This document shows, one piece after another, positions 53,487 through 63,746 of a DNA stretch of 64,000 nt. The stretch is from Mycobacterium adipatum (lineage in GTDB: Bacteria > Actinomycetota > Actinomycetes > Mycobacteriales > Mycobacteriaceae). Made by a program: the position numbers and the translations under genes. Where the stretch lies: positions 1,240,001 through 1,304,000 of the forward strand of contig NZ_CP015596.1 of the NCBI RefSeq assembly GCF_001644575.1. Direction: 5' to 3'. The notes under the pieces are model-generated. The model saw only the letters and a list, made by a program, of their open reading frames with translations, was not told the origin of the DNA and did no database searches. Within the stretch, counting starts at the first letter, position 1; each line of letters opens with the position of its first letter.

Positions 53487-53993
53487 CTACCAGCCCGACG
53501 GATCGGTGGTGAGTGCGGGACGCGGCGCCTCGGGCTTGTCGTGGCCCGGCGTCAGCGCCTCCTTGGTTTCCTTCACCGACTCGATGGTCTCGCGGGGCCC
53601 CCGGATGCGGCGCACCTTCAGATAGCCGAACAGCGCCAGCGCGATGGTGACCAGCACCATGATCCCGAACACGATCAGGAACGCCGCCCATCGCCACAGC
53701 CAGGTGTCGAGCAGTTCGGCGATGAAGAAGAACAGGAAGAACGTCGAATAGAACAGCACGACCAGCGCCGCGATGAAGAAGACGCTGCCGGTGAGGCCCT
53801 TCTTCACATCGCGGGTGATCTCGGCCTTGGCCAGTTCGACCTCGGCGCGCACCAGCGTGGAGACCTGAGCGGTCGCGTCCTTGACCAGGTCACCGATCGA
53901 CGGATCGGCCTTCGGAGCGTGCGGGTCGACGAGCGGAATCGATGTGATGGTGGCAGGCACGCCGTTCTTGCGGTCCCCGGTGCTCGAGCTCAT
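53487..53993 (-). CDS. Phage holin/DUF1469 family membrane protein (Rv3669 orthologue)
   Basis: 168 residues. DLVKDATAQVSTLVRAEVELAKAE amphipathic helix, then two transmembrane helices (VFFIAALVVLFYSTFFLFFF and AAFLIVFGIMVLVTIALALF) and a basic/acidic C-terminal tail. Putative actinobacterial holin-superfamily protein often near cell-envelope genes. Upstream of ephE in the same operon. Confidence 0.9.
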   Translation of the reverse strand: MSSSTGDRKNGVPATITSIPLVDPHAPKADPSIGDLVKDATAQVSTLVRAEVELAKAEITRDVKKGLTGSVFFIAALVVLFYSTFFLFFFIAELLDTWLWRWAAFLIVFGIMVLVTIALALFGYLKVRRIRGPRETIESVKETKEALTPGHDKPEAPRPALTTDPSGW

Positions 53994-54108
53994 GGGGGCT
54001 ATGTTGCCATGGTCCGGGGGCGGGCGAAGCGACGGGCAAGGTTCCGGCAGCCGAGGTTTTTCCTCGTGGCCGACATAGAATGGCGATCACCGACCGAACG
54101 GGGAGACC

Positions 54109-54807
54109 TTGAGACACCGCTGGTGCAACCTGGCGCGTTTCGCTTCGCTGGCGGTGCTGGCCCCGATGGCGCTGCTGATGAGTCCCACAGCACACGCCGA
54201 CGGACCGGTGGATCTCGGCGGCGGATCCGGCATCGTCATCGACGGGCACGCGTTCTGCACCCTCACCTCGATCGGGCACGATGCGGCAGGGAAGCTCATC
54301 GGCTTCACCTCGGCGCACTGCGGCGGTCCGGGTGCGGTCGTCGCGTCCGAAGCGGCGCCGAAGGCCGGCACGCTCGGTGTCATGGTCGCCGGCAACGACG
54401 GCCTCGACTACGCCGTCATCGAATTCGATCCGCAACGGGTGCGCCCGGTGAACACGGTGAACGGATTCTCCATTTTCGGGCTCGGGCCCGATCCGTCGTT
54501 CGGGGAGGTGGCCTGCAAGCTCGGGCGCACCACCGGCTACTCGTGCGGTGTCACGTGGGGGCCCGGACAGGACCCGGGCACCATCCTCAATCAGGTGTGC
54601 GGGCAGCCCGGGGACTCCGGTGCGCCGGTGACGGTGAACAACCGGCTCGTCGGCATGATCCACGGCGCGTTCACCGAGGAACTGCCGACGTGCGTGGTGA
54701 AGTTCGTGCCACTGCACACGCCCGCCGTCACCATGTCGATCAACACGGTGCTGGCGGACATCACCACCAAGAACCGGCCCGGCACGGGGTTCGTGCCGGT
54801 CTCGTAG
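54109..54807 (+). CDS. Secreted trypsin-like serine protease (Rv3668c orthologue)
   Basis: 232 residues. Sec signal peptide (FASLAVLAPMALLMSPTAHA, cleavage after AHA). Catalytic His in FTSAHCGG, Asp in GLDYAVIEFD, Ser in QPGDSGAPVTV. Several Cys pair for a secreted S1-type fold. TTG start at 54109 with CGGGGAGA upstream. Convergent with acs, 6 bases apart. Confidence 0.92.
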   Translation: MRHRWCNLARFASLAVLAPMALLMSPTAHADGPVDLGGGSGIVIDGHAFCTLTSIGHDAAGKLIGFTSAHCGGPGAVVASEAAPKAGTLGVMVAGNDGLDYAVIEFDPQRVRPVNTVNGFSIFGLGPDPSFGEVACKLGRTTGYSCGVTWGPGQDPGTILNQVCGQPGDSGAPVTVNNRLVGMIHGAFTEELPTCVVKFVPLHTPAVTMSINTVLADITTKNRPGTGFVPVS

Positions 54808-54813
54808 CCGGAA

Positions 54814-56760
<1,947 letters not shown>

Positions 56761-56763
56761 GGG

Positions 56764-56779
56764 TGTGAGCCTAGTCACC
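56764..56779. promoter_or_regulatory. Candidate Crp site upstream of acs
   Basis: TGTGA-GCCTAG-TCACC matches the Crp consensus TGTGA-N6-TCACA at all but the last base. It starts 3 bases upstream of the acs ATG, so binding would block the ribosome site or a leaderless start. It is the acs/Fic-like divergent region. crp itself is encoded 8 kb away. Confidence 0.6.
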
Positions 56780-56885
56780 AAACGTTGCACCGACGTTGGC
56801 GCCTCACAACATCCGCTGCGGGCGGTCCGCCCGTTGCGCCGAGCGTCAAAGATTGCGAGCCCAGCGGTCGGCTAGCGTAACCGCA

Positions 56886-57626
56886 ATGACCGATCCACTC
56901 GCCCCGCTCGTCGCACTCGAAGGGGTGCTCGCTGCGGGAGAAGAGGCCCGCGAGGAGCTGGGCCGAGCCCACCGCCACCGCACCAACCTCCGCGGCTGGC
57001 CGGCCACGGCGGCCGAGGCTGCATTGCGGGCGGCACGGGCGTCGTCGGTGCTCGACGGCGGTTCACTGAGCCTATCCGAGAACGGGGAGCCGGATGCGGT
57101 GCTGGCTGGTGCGCTGCGGGTGTCCGAGGCGCTCGAGGGCGGAGCCACCGCCCTGACCGGCGTCTGGCAGCGCGCGCCGCTACAGGCGCTGGCCAGGCTG
57201 CATGCGCTGGCGGCGGCGGATCTGGTCGATGACGAGCAGCTGGGCCGGCCCCGTTCGGCTCCGGAGGTCGGGCCCCGCCTGGAGATGCTGACCGAGTTGG
57301 TGACCGGCGGCACGAACGTCCCCGCCTTTGTGCTGGCCGCCGTCGCGCACGGGGAACTGCTGACCCTGCAGCCGTTCGGCACCGCCGACGGAGTGGTGGC
57401 CCGAGCGGTGTCCCGGCTCATCACGATGTCGAGTGGGCTGGATCCGCACGGGCTCGGAGTCCCGGAGATGTTCTGGATGAAGCAGTCCGGTAACTACCGG
57501 GCGGCCGCTCGCGGATTCGCCTCGGGAACGCCGAACGGGCTGGGTGCCTGGCTGGTCCTGAGCAGCCAGGCTTTGCAGGCCGGTGCCCGCGAGGCGCTGT
57601 CGATCGCGCAGGCCGCGAAGGGCTGA
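56886..57626 (+). CDS. Fic/DOC-fold protein with degenerate motif (Rv3662c position)
   Basis: 246 residues. Helical protein with RAARASSVLDGGSLSLSE near residue 58, resembling the S/TxxxE/G inhibitory region, and LLTLQPFGTADGVVARAVSRL near residue 159 in place of the Fic HPFxxGNGRxxR motif. His is Gln and the GNGR core is altered, so AMP transfer looks unlikely. ATG at 56886; position matches Rv3662c. Downstream hairpin 57650-57700 belongs to the antisense small RNA. Confidence 0.75.
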   Translation: MTDPLAPLVALEGVLAAGEEAREELGRAHRHRTNLRGWPATAAEAALRAARASSVLDGGSLSLSENGEPDAVLAGALRVSEALEGGATALTGVWQRAPLQALARLHALAAADLVDDEQLGRPRSAPEVGPRLEMLTELVTGGTNVPAFVLAAVAHGELLTLQPFGTADGVVARAVSRLITMSSGLDPHGLGVPEMFWMKQSGNYRAAARGFASGTPNGLGAWLVLSSQALQAGAREALSIAQAAKG

Positions 57627-57639
57627 TCGAACTCACCCA

Positions 57640-57957
57640 GCAAATGAAGCGGGCGACGATCCGTGATCGGACTCTCGTCCGAATCGGCTCGCCGCCCGCT
57701 AGCACGGACTCCGGTTACCAAGCGTGCTCTGGTGGGTTGTGTGGGTGGCCTCGGCGTTCTCCCGATGCGCTACGACTGCGACCCCACCCAAGAGGCCGTC
57801 GACGCCATTCGCTTTTCGGAATTCCGCAGGCCCACAACGCTTCTGCCTGTATGGCGGCATGTGCTCCGCGTGGGTTCCGGTGATCCGTGCTGGGACGCCT
57901 GGCTCGGGAGATCACACCTTCTCTTCCGGTGTGGCCTTGGCCTTACCAAGCTTCCGT
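57640..57957 (-). ncRNA. Ms1/MTS2823-type small RNA
   Basis: The ~410-base gene-free stretch between the Fic-like (Rv3662c) and HAD (Rv3661) orthologues is exactly where MTS2823/Ms1, an abundant 300-nt mycobacterial RNA that binds core RNA polymerase, is encoded. A minus-strand promoter (-35 TTGATG 57992-57987, 17-bp spacer, -10 TACAAA 57969-57964) would start near 57957. The transcript would be ~318 nt and ends with a long stem: 57650-57664 pairs with 57686-57700 at 13 of 15 positions, in a 6S-like rod. Ends are inferred. Confidence 0.8.
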
Positions 57958-57963
57958 GCCTCC

Positions 57964-57992
57964 TTTGTACTCCGTGACCGCGGTCACATCAA
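57964..57992 (-). promoter_or_regulatory. Ms1 promoter with Crp-like palindrome in spacer
   Basis: TTGATG (57987-57992) and TACAAA (57964-57969), 17 bp apart on the minus strand. The spacer contains CGTGA-CCGCGG-TCACA (57973-57988 on the plus strand), matching the Crp consensus at 9 of 10 defined positions. A protein bound there would occlude RNA polymerase. Confidence 0.55.
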
Positions 57993-58037
57993 GTACCAAT
58001 CGGGGGTGAATCCGGATCGTTACGGCGCGACGCTCAG

Positions 58038-58925
58038 CTACCGACGGGTAGCGGTGCGCGGCAACAGCTTACGGAGCAGCGAATATGTCAGTGCGCCGCC
58101 GGCCAGCGCGCTCAGTCCGACCGCGACGGTGGTGGCGACGGCCGCGCCCGACGGGGCGGGCAGCCGGTCGCGCAGTGACACCGGCCGGCTGAAGGTCAGT
58201 ACCGGCCAGCTGCGCGCGGCGGCCTCCTTGCGCAGGCCGCGGTCGGGATTGACCACCGACGGATGACCGACGGTCTCCAGCATCGGCAGGTCGGTGATCG
58301 AGTCGGAGTAGGCGTAGCAGTGCTCCAGGGCGTATCCCTCGCGGGCGGCGAGCTCGCGGATCGCGTCGGCTTTGCCTTCGCCGTAGCAGTAGAAGGCAAC
58401 CTCGCCGGTGTACTTTCCGTCCTCGACGACCATCCGGGTGGCCATCGCGTGGGTGGCGCCCAGCGCACGGGCGATCGGCGCCACGATTTCTTCGCCAGAG
58501 GCCGACACCACCACGACATCGCGGCCGCACAATTTGTGGTCGGCGATCAGGTTGGCGGCCTCGGCGAACACCAGCGGGTCGACGATCTCGTGCAGTGTCT
58601 CGCCGACCACGGAGCGCACCTGTTCGACATCCCAGCCGGTACACATATCCGTCAGGTAGGTGCGCATCCGATCCATCTGATCGTGATCGGCGCCGGACAT
58701 CAGGAAGAAGAACTGCGCATAGGAAGACTTGAGGACGGCGCGGCGGTTCAGTAGTCCTTGGTCGAAGAAAGGTTTGCTGAACGCCAGCGTGCTCGACTTT
58801 GCTATGACTGTCTTGTCGAGGTCGAAAAAGGCGGCCGTGCGGATGGGCTGACCGGTGCGCGTTGCGGGGTCTGTCCCGCCGAATTCGCCGGCGGGCCCCT
58901 CGGATACCGTCACGATGACCAGCAT
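58038..58925 (-). CDS. HAD-superfamily SerB-like phosphatase (Rv3661 orthologue)
   Basis: 295 residues. HAD motif I AFFDLDKTVIAKSS, motif II VVVSASGEEI, and motif III/IV in YAYSDSITDLPMLETVG. A C-terminal transmembrane helix (AVATTVAVGLSALAGGALTY). SerB-subfamily IB phosphatases; in M. tuberculosis linked to glycerol or lipid phosphate, not proven here. ATG 58925; GTG a few codons later is possible. Confidence 0.9.
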   Translation of the reverse strand: MLVIVTVSEGPAGEFGGTDPATRTGQPIRTAAFFDLDKTVIAKSSTLAFSKPFFDQGLLNRRAVLKSSYAQFFFLMSGADHDQMDRMRTYLTDMCTGWDVEQVRSVVGETLHEIVDPLVFAEAANLIADHKLCGRDVVVVSASGEEIVAPIARALGATHAMATRMVVEDGKYTGEVAFYCYGEGKADAIRELAAREGYALEHCYAYSDSITDLPMLETVGHPSVVNPDRGLRKEAAARSWPVLTFSRPVSLRDRLPAPSGAAVATTVAVGLSALAGGALTYSLLRKLLPRTATRR

Positions 58926-59060
58926 AGGCGGGGGCCCAGGGAGGCCTTTCCCAACGCTGGGAAAGTGGCAGGTCACGACAGGTGTCGGAAACTGCACATT
59001 TTTTCGCATTTCGGGTAAATGTCCTGCATCGCTACTTGCGCCCCCGGCCAATCCCGTGTG

Positions 59061-59066
59061 TATAGT
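59061..59066 (+). promoter_or_regulatory. -10 element of 6C RNA
   Basis: TATAGT preceded by GTGTG, seven bases before the expected RNA start; a weak -35 (TTGCGC, 59036-59041) is 19 bp upstream. Confidence 0.7.
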
Positions 59067-59072
59067 GGGCCT

Positions 59073-59169
59073 TACTCGGCTATGGCTGAGTGTGGATCAG
59101 CCCGACCCCCCGGGGCTGATACACGACGACCTCCGCCTCCTCCCCCCCTGGCGGGGGTCGTCCCTTTTT
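59073..59169 (+). ncRNA. 6C small RNA (B11/ncRv13660c orthologue)
   Basis: About 97 nt between the divergent HAD and ssd genes, the site of B11/6C RNA in M. tuberculosis. Two stem-loops with C-rich loops define the family: ATCAGCCC/GGGCTGAT (59096-59103 and 59113-59120) with six C's in the loop, and GACGACCTCCGCC/GGCGGGGGTCGTC (59125-59137 and 59150-59162) with seven C's in the loop. The second is followed by CCTTTTT and is the terminator. 6C RNAs affect growth and DNA replication or secretion genes through their C-rich loops. Confidence 0.92.
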
Positions 59170-59339
59170 CCGGGTGGGTTCGACACCCGACTCGATTCTT
59201 CCAGCACAGCCGACAATCGTTGCGGAACGCGATTTTCACTACGCCGGACGTTCGTCGAAGCCATGCACAATCGCCGATTCATCCACAGATCCCGCGCACC
59301 GTCTGGTGCCGGCGTGCTCGGCTTGGGCACCGTGGATGA

Positions 59340-60374
59340 ATGACGCCACCCGCAGTACTCGCCTTGGTCGAGCAGCGACCGCTGCGTGACGATGTCGACC
59401 GGGTGGCCGCGGCGGCGGCGCTGCGCGTGGTGCACGCCGACCGGCCTTCCAGTCGCGCGGTGTGGATGAGCGCAGCCCTAGTCGTGCTCGATACGGCGGC
59501 CGCCGGCCGGTGTGCACACGATGGTCTTCCCCGTCGTGACCGGGTCTTTCTGGTGAGTGCGTCCGAGCCCGACGGTGAGGACTGGAAGGTGGCGGTATCC
59601 GTTGGGGCACAACGTGTCATCCGGCTGCCCGACCATGAGGCCGACCTGATCGACGCGTTCACCGAGGCATCGCGGGGCGGGTCGGATGTACGCCGCGGCG
59701 CGGTGGTCGCCACCATCGGAGGGTGCGGCGGGGCGGGGGCTTCGTTGTTTGCGGCGGCGTTGGCGCAGGCCGCGCCGCAATCGCTGCTCATCGATACGGA
59801 TCCGTGGGGCGGCGGTCTGGACCTGGCGATGGGCACCGAAAGCACACCCGGACTGCGTTGGCAGGACCTCACACTCCGCGACGGGCGACTGGGGTTCGAC
59901 GCGCTACACGCCGCGCTGCCCCGGTGCCGCGGCGTCACCGTGCTCTCCGGTGGGCGTCACGGCGCCGATATCGACGCCGGTCCGCTGAGCGCGGTGATCG
60001 ACGCCGGCCGACGCGCCGGCGTCGCGGTGATCTGCGATGTGCCGCGCAGGTCCAGTCCCGCCGTCGAGGTCGCGCTGGAGTCGGCGGATCTGGTGGTCAC
60101 CGTCGTGCCGGCCGATGTCCGCGCGGCGGCGGCTGCCGGGGCGCTGACCGGCTGGGTCCGGACGGTAAACCCGAATGTCGGGCTGGTGGTGCGGGGTCCG
60201 GCGCCCGGTGGCCTGCGCGCGGCCGATATCGCCACCACCGTGGGGCTGCCCGTGGTGGCGACGATGCGCCCACAACCCGGGTTGGCGGACGCGCTGGAGC
60301 GGGGTGGGCTGTGCATGCGGGCGCGGTCTCCGCTGGCGCGGGCCGCGGCGGCGGTACTCGGGTTGTTGTCATGA
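59340..60374 (+). CDS. ssd: Septum site-determining / CpaE-like protein Ssd (Rv3660c orthologue)
   Basis: 344 residues. MinD/ParA-like fold. The P-loop position reads VVATIGGCGGAGASLFAAALA, lacking the signature Lys of the Walker A, as in other Ssd/CpaE proteins. LLIDTDPWGGGLDLAMG and a VICDVPRRSS segment follow. It localises the Tad pilus apparatus or affects septum placement. Its stop overlaps the TadA ATG (ATGA), so it heads the tad operon. ATG at 59340. Confidence 0.92.
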   Translation: MTPPAVLALVEQRPLRDDVDRVAAAAALRVVHADRPSSRAVWMSAALVVLDTAAAGRCAHDGLPRRDRVFLVSASEPDGEDWKVAVSVGAQRVIRLPDHEADLIDAFTEASRGGSDVRRGAVVATIGGCGGAGASLFAAALAQAAPQSLLIDTDPWGGGLDLAMGTESTPGLRWQDLTLRDGRLGFDALHAALPRCRGVTVLSGGRHGADIDAGPLSAVIDAGRRAGVAVICDVPRRSSPAVEVALESADLVVTVVPADVRAAAAAGALTGWVRTVNPNVGLVVRGPAPGGLRAADIATTVGLPVVATMRPQPGLADALERGGLCMRARSPLARAAAAVLGLLS

Positions 60375-61531
60375 CGGCTTCCCTCATCGACCGGGTCCGG
60401 GAGCGCCTCGCCGCCGAGCAGGGGCCGCTGCGTCCCGGCGTCGTCGCCGAGGCGATCCGCGCGGAGTCCGGCGGTCTTCTCGGTGACACCGAGGTCCTTG
60501 CCGGTATGCGGGCCCTGCATACCGAGCTGACCGGCGCGGGCATCCTGGACCCGCTGCTGCGCCGCGAGGGTACCACCGACGTCCTCGTCACCGGTCCCGA
60601 CGCGGTGTGGGTCGACTGCGGAAACGGTCTGCAGCGCAGCGAGATCCGATTCCCCGACGAAGAGGCGGTCCGCCGACTGGCCCAACGGCTGGCGCTGACC
60701 GCAGGCCGCCGGCTCGACGACAGCCAGCCCTGGGTCGACGGCCGGCTCAGCTGCCTCGGTGATGACCTGGTCCGGTTGCACGCCGTGCTGCCGCCGATCG
60801 CGGCCGCCGGCACGTGTATCTCGCTGCGGGTGCTGCGTCCGGCCCGCCAGGACCTCGCGGCTCTGATCGGCACCGGCGCGATCGCCGCTCCCGCCGCCGA
60901 CCTGCTGCGCCGGATCATCGCGGCCCGGCTCGCGTTCCTCGTCTGCGGAGGGACCGGGGCGGGTAAGACGACCCTGCTGTCGGCCGCACTGGGCACGGTC
61001 GCCGCAGCAGAGCGCATCGTATGCGTCGAGGATGCGCCCGAACTCGCGCCACGGCATCCGCATGTCGTCAAGCTGGTGGCCCGGGGCGCCAATATCGAAG
61101 GGGTGGGCGAGGTCACGATCCGTGACCTGGTCCGTCAGGCCCTGCGGATGCGCCCCGACCGCATCGTGGTGGGCGAGGTGCGCGGCGCCGAGGTGGTCGA
61201 CCTGCTCACCGCGTTGAACACCGGGCACGACGGTGGTGCGGGCACGGTGCACGCCAACAGCGCCGCCGAGGTGCCGGCCCGCCTGGAGGCGCTCGCCGGA
61301 CTCGGCGGCCTGGACCGGGCGGCGTTGCACAGCCAGCTGGCCGCGGCGGTGCAGGTGGTTCTGCATGTCGGACGCGGCAGCGGTGGCGCACGTCGGCTGA
61401 CCGAGATCGCGGTGCTCGGTCGTGGACCGCTGGGCTGGGTGACGGCAGAACCGGCCTGGCATGCCGACCGCGGATTCGGTTCCGGCGCTGTGAAACTGGC
61501 TGAACTGCTGGATCAGCGGAGCCGGCCGTGA
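60371..61531 (+). CDS. tadA: TadA-type pilus assembly ATPase (Rv3659c orthologue)
   Basis: 386 residues. Walker [17 protein letters not shown] near residue 200, Asp box [11 protein letters not shown], Walker [20 protein letters not shown], and His box [18 protein letters not shown]. Secretion ATPase powering Flp pilus assembly. ATG in a four-base overlap with ssd. Confidence 0.95.
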   Translation: MTASLIDRVRERLAAEQGPLRPGVVAEAIRAESGGLLGDTEVLAGMRALHTELTGAGILDPLLRREGTTDVLVTGPDAVWVDCGNGLQRSEIRFPDEEAVRRLAQRLALTAGRRLDDSQPWVDGRLSCLGDDLVRLHAVLPPIAAAGTCISLRVLRPARQDLAALIGTGAIAAPAADLLRRIIAARLAFLVCGGTGAGKTTLLSAALGTVAAAERIVCVEDAPELAPRHPHVVKLVARGANIEGVGEVTIRDLVRQALRMRPDRIVVGEVRGAEVVDLLTALNTGHDGGAGTVHANSAAEVPARLEALAGLGGLDRAALHSQLAAAVQVVLHVGRGSGGARRLTEIAVLGRGPLGWVTAEPAWHADRGFGSGAVKLAELLDQRSRP

Positions 61532-62310
61532 GCGCCGCGGCGATCCTGCTGGCCGCGGCGCTGTTGGTACAGCCCGCGCCGGCACGTGCCCGGCTGATCA
61601 GGGCGCGACGGTCGGGGCCCCTGCAGGCTCGGGCACTTCGGTGCGCGGCGGTTGCGCCGGCGCTGGTCGCAGTCATCGCGCTGGATCCGGCTGTGGTGCT
61701 GGCCGGGGTGATCCTGGCCGGCACGCTCGCCGTCCGAAGTCGCGGTGCATCGGCGCGCCGGCGCAGGTCTGGCGAGGCCGCGGCGCTGCGGGACGGGCTG
61801 GGCATCCTGGCCGCCGAGCTGCGCGCCGGCGCCCACCCGGTGGCGGCCTTCCAGGCCGCCGGCACCGAAGTGGGCGCCGAGGTGGGCCGACGATTTCAGG
61901 TGGTGGCCGCCCGCGGTCTTCTTGGCGCCGATGTCGGCTCCGGAATCCACGCCGTGGCGGCGATCTCCGCGCAACCGGAGAGCTGGGAACGCCTGGCTGT
62001 GTGCTGGCGGTTGGCGCAGTCACACGGCCTGGCGATCGCCACCCTGATGCGGGCCGCGCAGCATGATCTCGTCGAGCGGGAGCGATTCCGGGTGCGGGTC
62101 GATGCCGGACTGGCGGGTGCGCGCACGACGGCGGCCGTGCTGGCCGGGATGCCGCTGTTGGGGATCGCGCTGGGACAGGCCATCGGTGCGGATCCTCTGG
62201 AATTCCTGTTCTCCGGAGGGGCCGGTGGCGTGCTCTTGGTGATCGGGGTCGCATTGTCCTGCCTGGGCCTGATCTGGTCCGACCGGATCGTCGCAGGAGT
62301 GTCCAGATGA
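61528..62310 (+). CDS. tadB: TadB-like inner-membrane protein (Rv3658c orthologue)
   Basis: 260 residues. N-terminal transmembrane helices (AAILLAAALLVQPAPARA and ALVAVIALDPAVVLAGVILAG), a type II secretion F-like cytoplasmic domain with LAAELRAGAHPVAAFQAAGTE, and two C-terminal helices. Platform protein of the Tad system. GTG overlaps the TadA stop (GTGA). Confidence 0.9.
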   Translation: MSAAAILLAAALLVQPAPARARLIRARRSGPLQARALRCAAVAPALVAVIALDPAVVLAGVILAGTLAVRSRGASARRRRSGEAAALRDGLGILAAELRAGAHPVAAFQAAGTEVGAEVGRRFQVVAARGLLGADVGSGIHAVAAISAQPESWERLAVCWRLAQSHGLAIATLMRAAQHDLVERERFRVRVDAGLAGARTTAAVLAGMPLLGIALGQAIGADPLEFLFSGGAGGVLLVIGVALSCLGLIWSDRIVAGVSR

Positions 62311-62867
62311 GTTGGGCTGCTGTGCTTCTCGCCGCTGCACTCATGGTGGGCGGTGGCCCGGCCCGGATCCGGGGCCGCGTCGGCACGCAGGCCGTGTCGA
62401 CGCCGCGGCGCGCTGATCCGCTGGCGGCGGCGTCCTGCTTCGACGTGCTCGCCGCGTGCCTGTCGGCGGGCATGGCGACCGCCTCGGCCGCCGAGGCCGC
62501 CGCGGTCTTGGCGCCATCGGCGCTCGCCGACCAGCTGACGCGGGCCGCGCACCTGCTGGTGCTCGGCGCCGACTCAGAGCGCGCCTGGGCTGATCCCGGA
62601 GCCTCGGGCGACCGGCACGGCGCGGTACTGGCGCGGCTGGCCCGGCGGTCGGCGAACTCCGGGGCCGCGTTGGCGAGCAGCGTCGCCGAACTGGCCGACC
62701 AGGTGCGCGTCGATGCCGGAGCCGCGGCCGATGCCGCCGCGGAACGGGCCGCGGTGCTCATCGCCGGCCCGCTCGGGCTCTGCTACCTGCCGGCATTCAT
62801 CTGCCTGGGAATTGTCCCGGTGGTCGCCGGATTGGCCGGTGACTTGATGTGGTCAGGACTGTGGTGA
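62307..62867 (+). CDS. tadC: TadC-like inner-membrane protein (Rv3657c orthologue)
   Basis: 186 residues. GspF-like domain with FDVLAACLSAGMATASAAEAAA, and C-terminal transmembrane helices (VLIAGPLGLCYLPAFICLGIVPVVAGL). Shorter than canonical TadC but typical of actinobacterial versions. ATG overlaps the TadB stop (ATGA). Confidence 0.9.
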   Translation: MSWAAVLLAAALMVGGGPARIRGRVGTQAVSTPRRADPLAAASCFDVLAACLSAGMATASAAEAAAVLAPSALADQLTRAAHLLVLGADSERAWADPGASGDRHGAVLARLARRSANSGAALASSVAELADQVRVDAGAAADAAAERAAVLIAGPLGLCYLPAFICLGIVPVVAGLAGDLMWSGLW

Positions 62868-62882
62868 AAGGAAAAAGCAACT

Positions 62883-63083
62883 GTGCGCAACATCATTCGA
62901 GATCTGCAGGCGCGTCTCATGATCGTCGTGGGGGACGAATCCGGGATGAGCACCGTCGAGTACGCGATCGGGACCATTGCCGCGGCCGCCTTCGGCGCGA
63001 TCCTGTACACCGTGGTGACCGGCGACTCCATCGTCAACGCCCTGTCCAACATCATCACGCGTGCGCTGAACACCAGTGTCTGA
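62883..63083 (+). CDS. Flp/DUF4244-type pilin (Rv3656c orthologue)
   Basis: 66 residues. Pilin-like: cytoplasmic leader ending at GDESGMSTVEYAIGTIAAAA (prepilin cleavage G|M or similar, with the TVEYAIG hydrophobic helix and Glu at +5). GTG start at 62883 with a GAAAGGAAA ribosome site upstream. It is the likely Flp pilus subunit. Its TGA overlaps CTG of the next frame. Confidence 0.92.
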   Translation: MRNIIRDLQARLMIVVGDESGMSTVEYAIGTIAAAAFGAILYTVVTGDSIVNALSNIITRALNTSV

Positions 63084-63403
63084 GCGGTGATAGCGGTGCC
63101 GTCACGGTCGAGGCAGCATTTGCGATCGCCGCACTGGTGTCGGTCCTGGTGGTCTGCCTGGCGGGCCTCAACGCGGCGGTGCTGCAGATCCGGTGCGTCG
63201 ACGCCGCTCGGGAGGCGGCTCGGCTCGCCGCCCGCGGCGATGACGGGGTCGCGGCGGCGCGCCGGGTCGGTCCGGCCGGGGCGGTGGTCTCGGTGCATCG
63301 CGACGGTGGGCTGCTGGTCGCCAGAATCAGCACGAAATCTCCCTTACTGCCGGGGATCACCATCGCCGCCGAAGCGGTATCGGCGGCCGAGCCGGGCCGG
63401 TGA
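63080..63403 (+). CDS. TadE-like pseudopilin (Rv3655c position), apparent CTG start
   Basis: About 107 residues: LSGDSGAVTVEAAFAIAALVSVLVVCLAGLNAAVLQ is a TadE N-terminal helix, then IRCVDAAREAARLAARGDD. No ATG, GTG or TTG opens this frame before the conserved helix, but CTG at 63080 overlaps the pilin stop as CTGA, exactly the four-base geometry used elsewhere in the operon. Its own TGA (63401-63403) overlaps GTG 63400. Confidence 0.75.
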   Translation: MSGDSGAVTVEAAFAIAALVSVLVVCLAGLNAAVLQIRCVDAAREAARLAARGDDGVAAARRVGPAGAVVSVHRDGGLLVARISTKSPLLPGITIAAEAVSAAEPGR

Positions 63404-63740
63404 GGACACCGGATCGGCAAGCCTGGCCGCCGTCGGAATGGTCCTGGTGCTGCTGGTCGTGACGGCCGGGGTGGCGGTGCTGGGGTCGGTGGTGATCGCG
63501 CGGCACCGCGCGCAATCGGCCGCCGATCTGGCGGCGCTGTCGGCGGCCGGCGCGCTGGTATCCGGATATCAGATCGCCTGCGGTCGTGCGATATCGGTGG
63601 CCACCGCGATGCGGGCTACGGTGACCGACTGTGCGGTCGACGGACTGGACACCATCGTCACCGTCGCGGTCGATGCGGGTGTGCCGGGGTGGCGTGCCTC
63701 CGCCCGCGCGCGGGCCGGACCGGGTGAGCCGGCGACCTGA
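63400..63740 (+). CDS. TadG/Rv3654c-like membrane protein, start region frameshifted
   Basis: The coding frame (codons from 63402) reads TGSASLAAVGMVLVLLVVTAGVAVLGSVVIARHRAQSAADLAALSAAGA, a typical Rv3654c/TadG membrane helix followed by the RHRAQSAADLAALAA motif, and ends at 63740. The coupled start GTG 63400 (GTGA overlap with TadE) is in a different frame, so a one-base change between 63403 and about 63417 would restore the expected protein. The only in-frame ATG (63438) cuts into the helix. Possible real lesion or sequence error. Confidence 0.65.
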
Positions 63741-63746
63741 ACCGGC

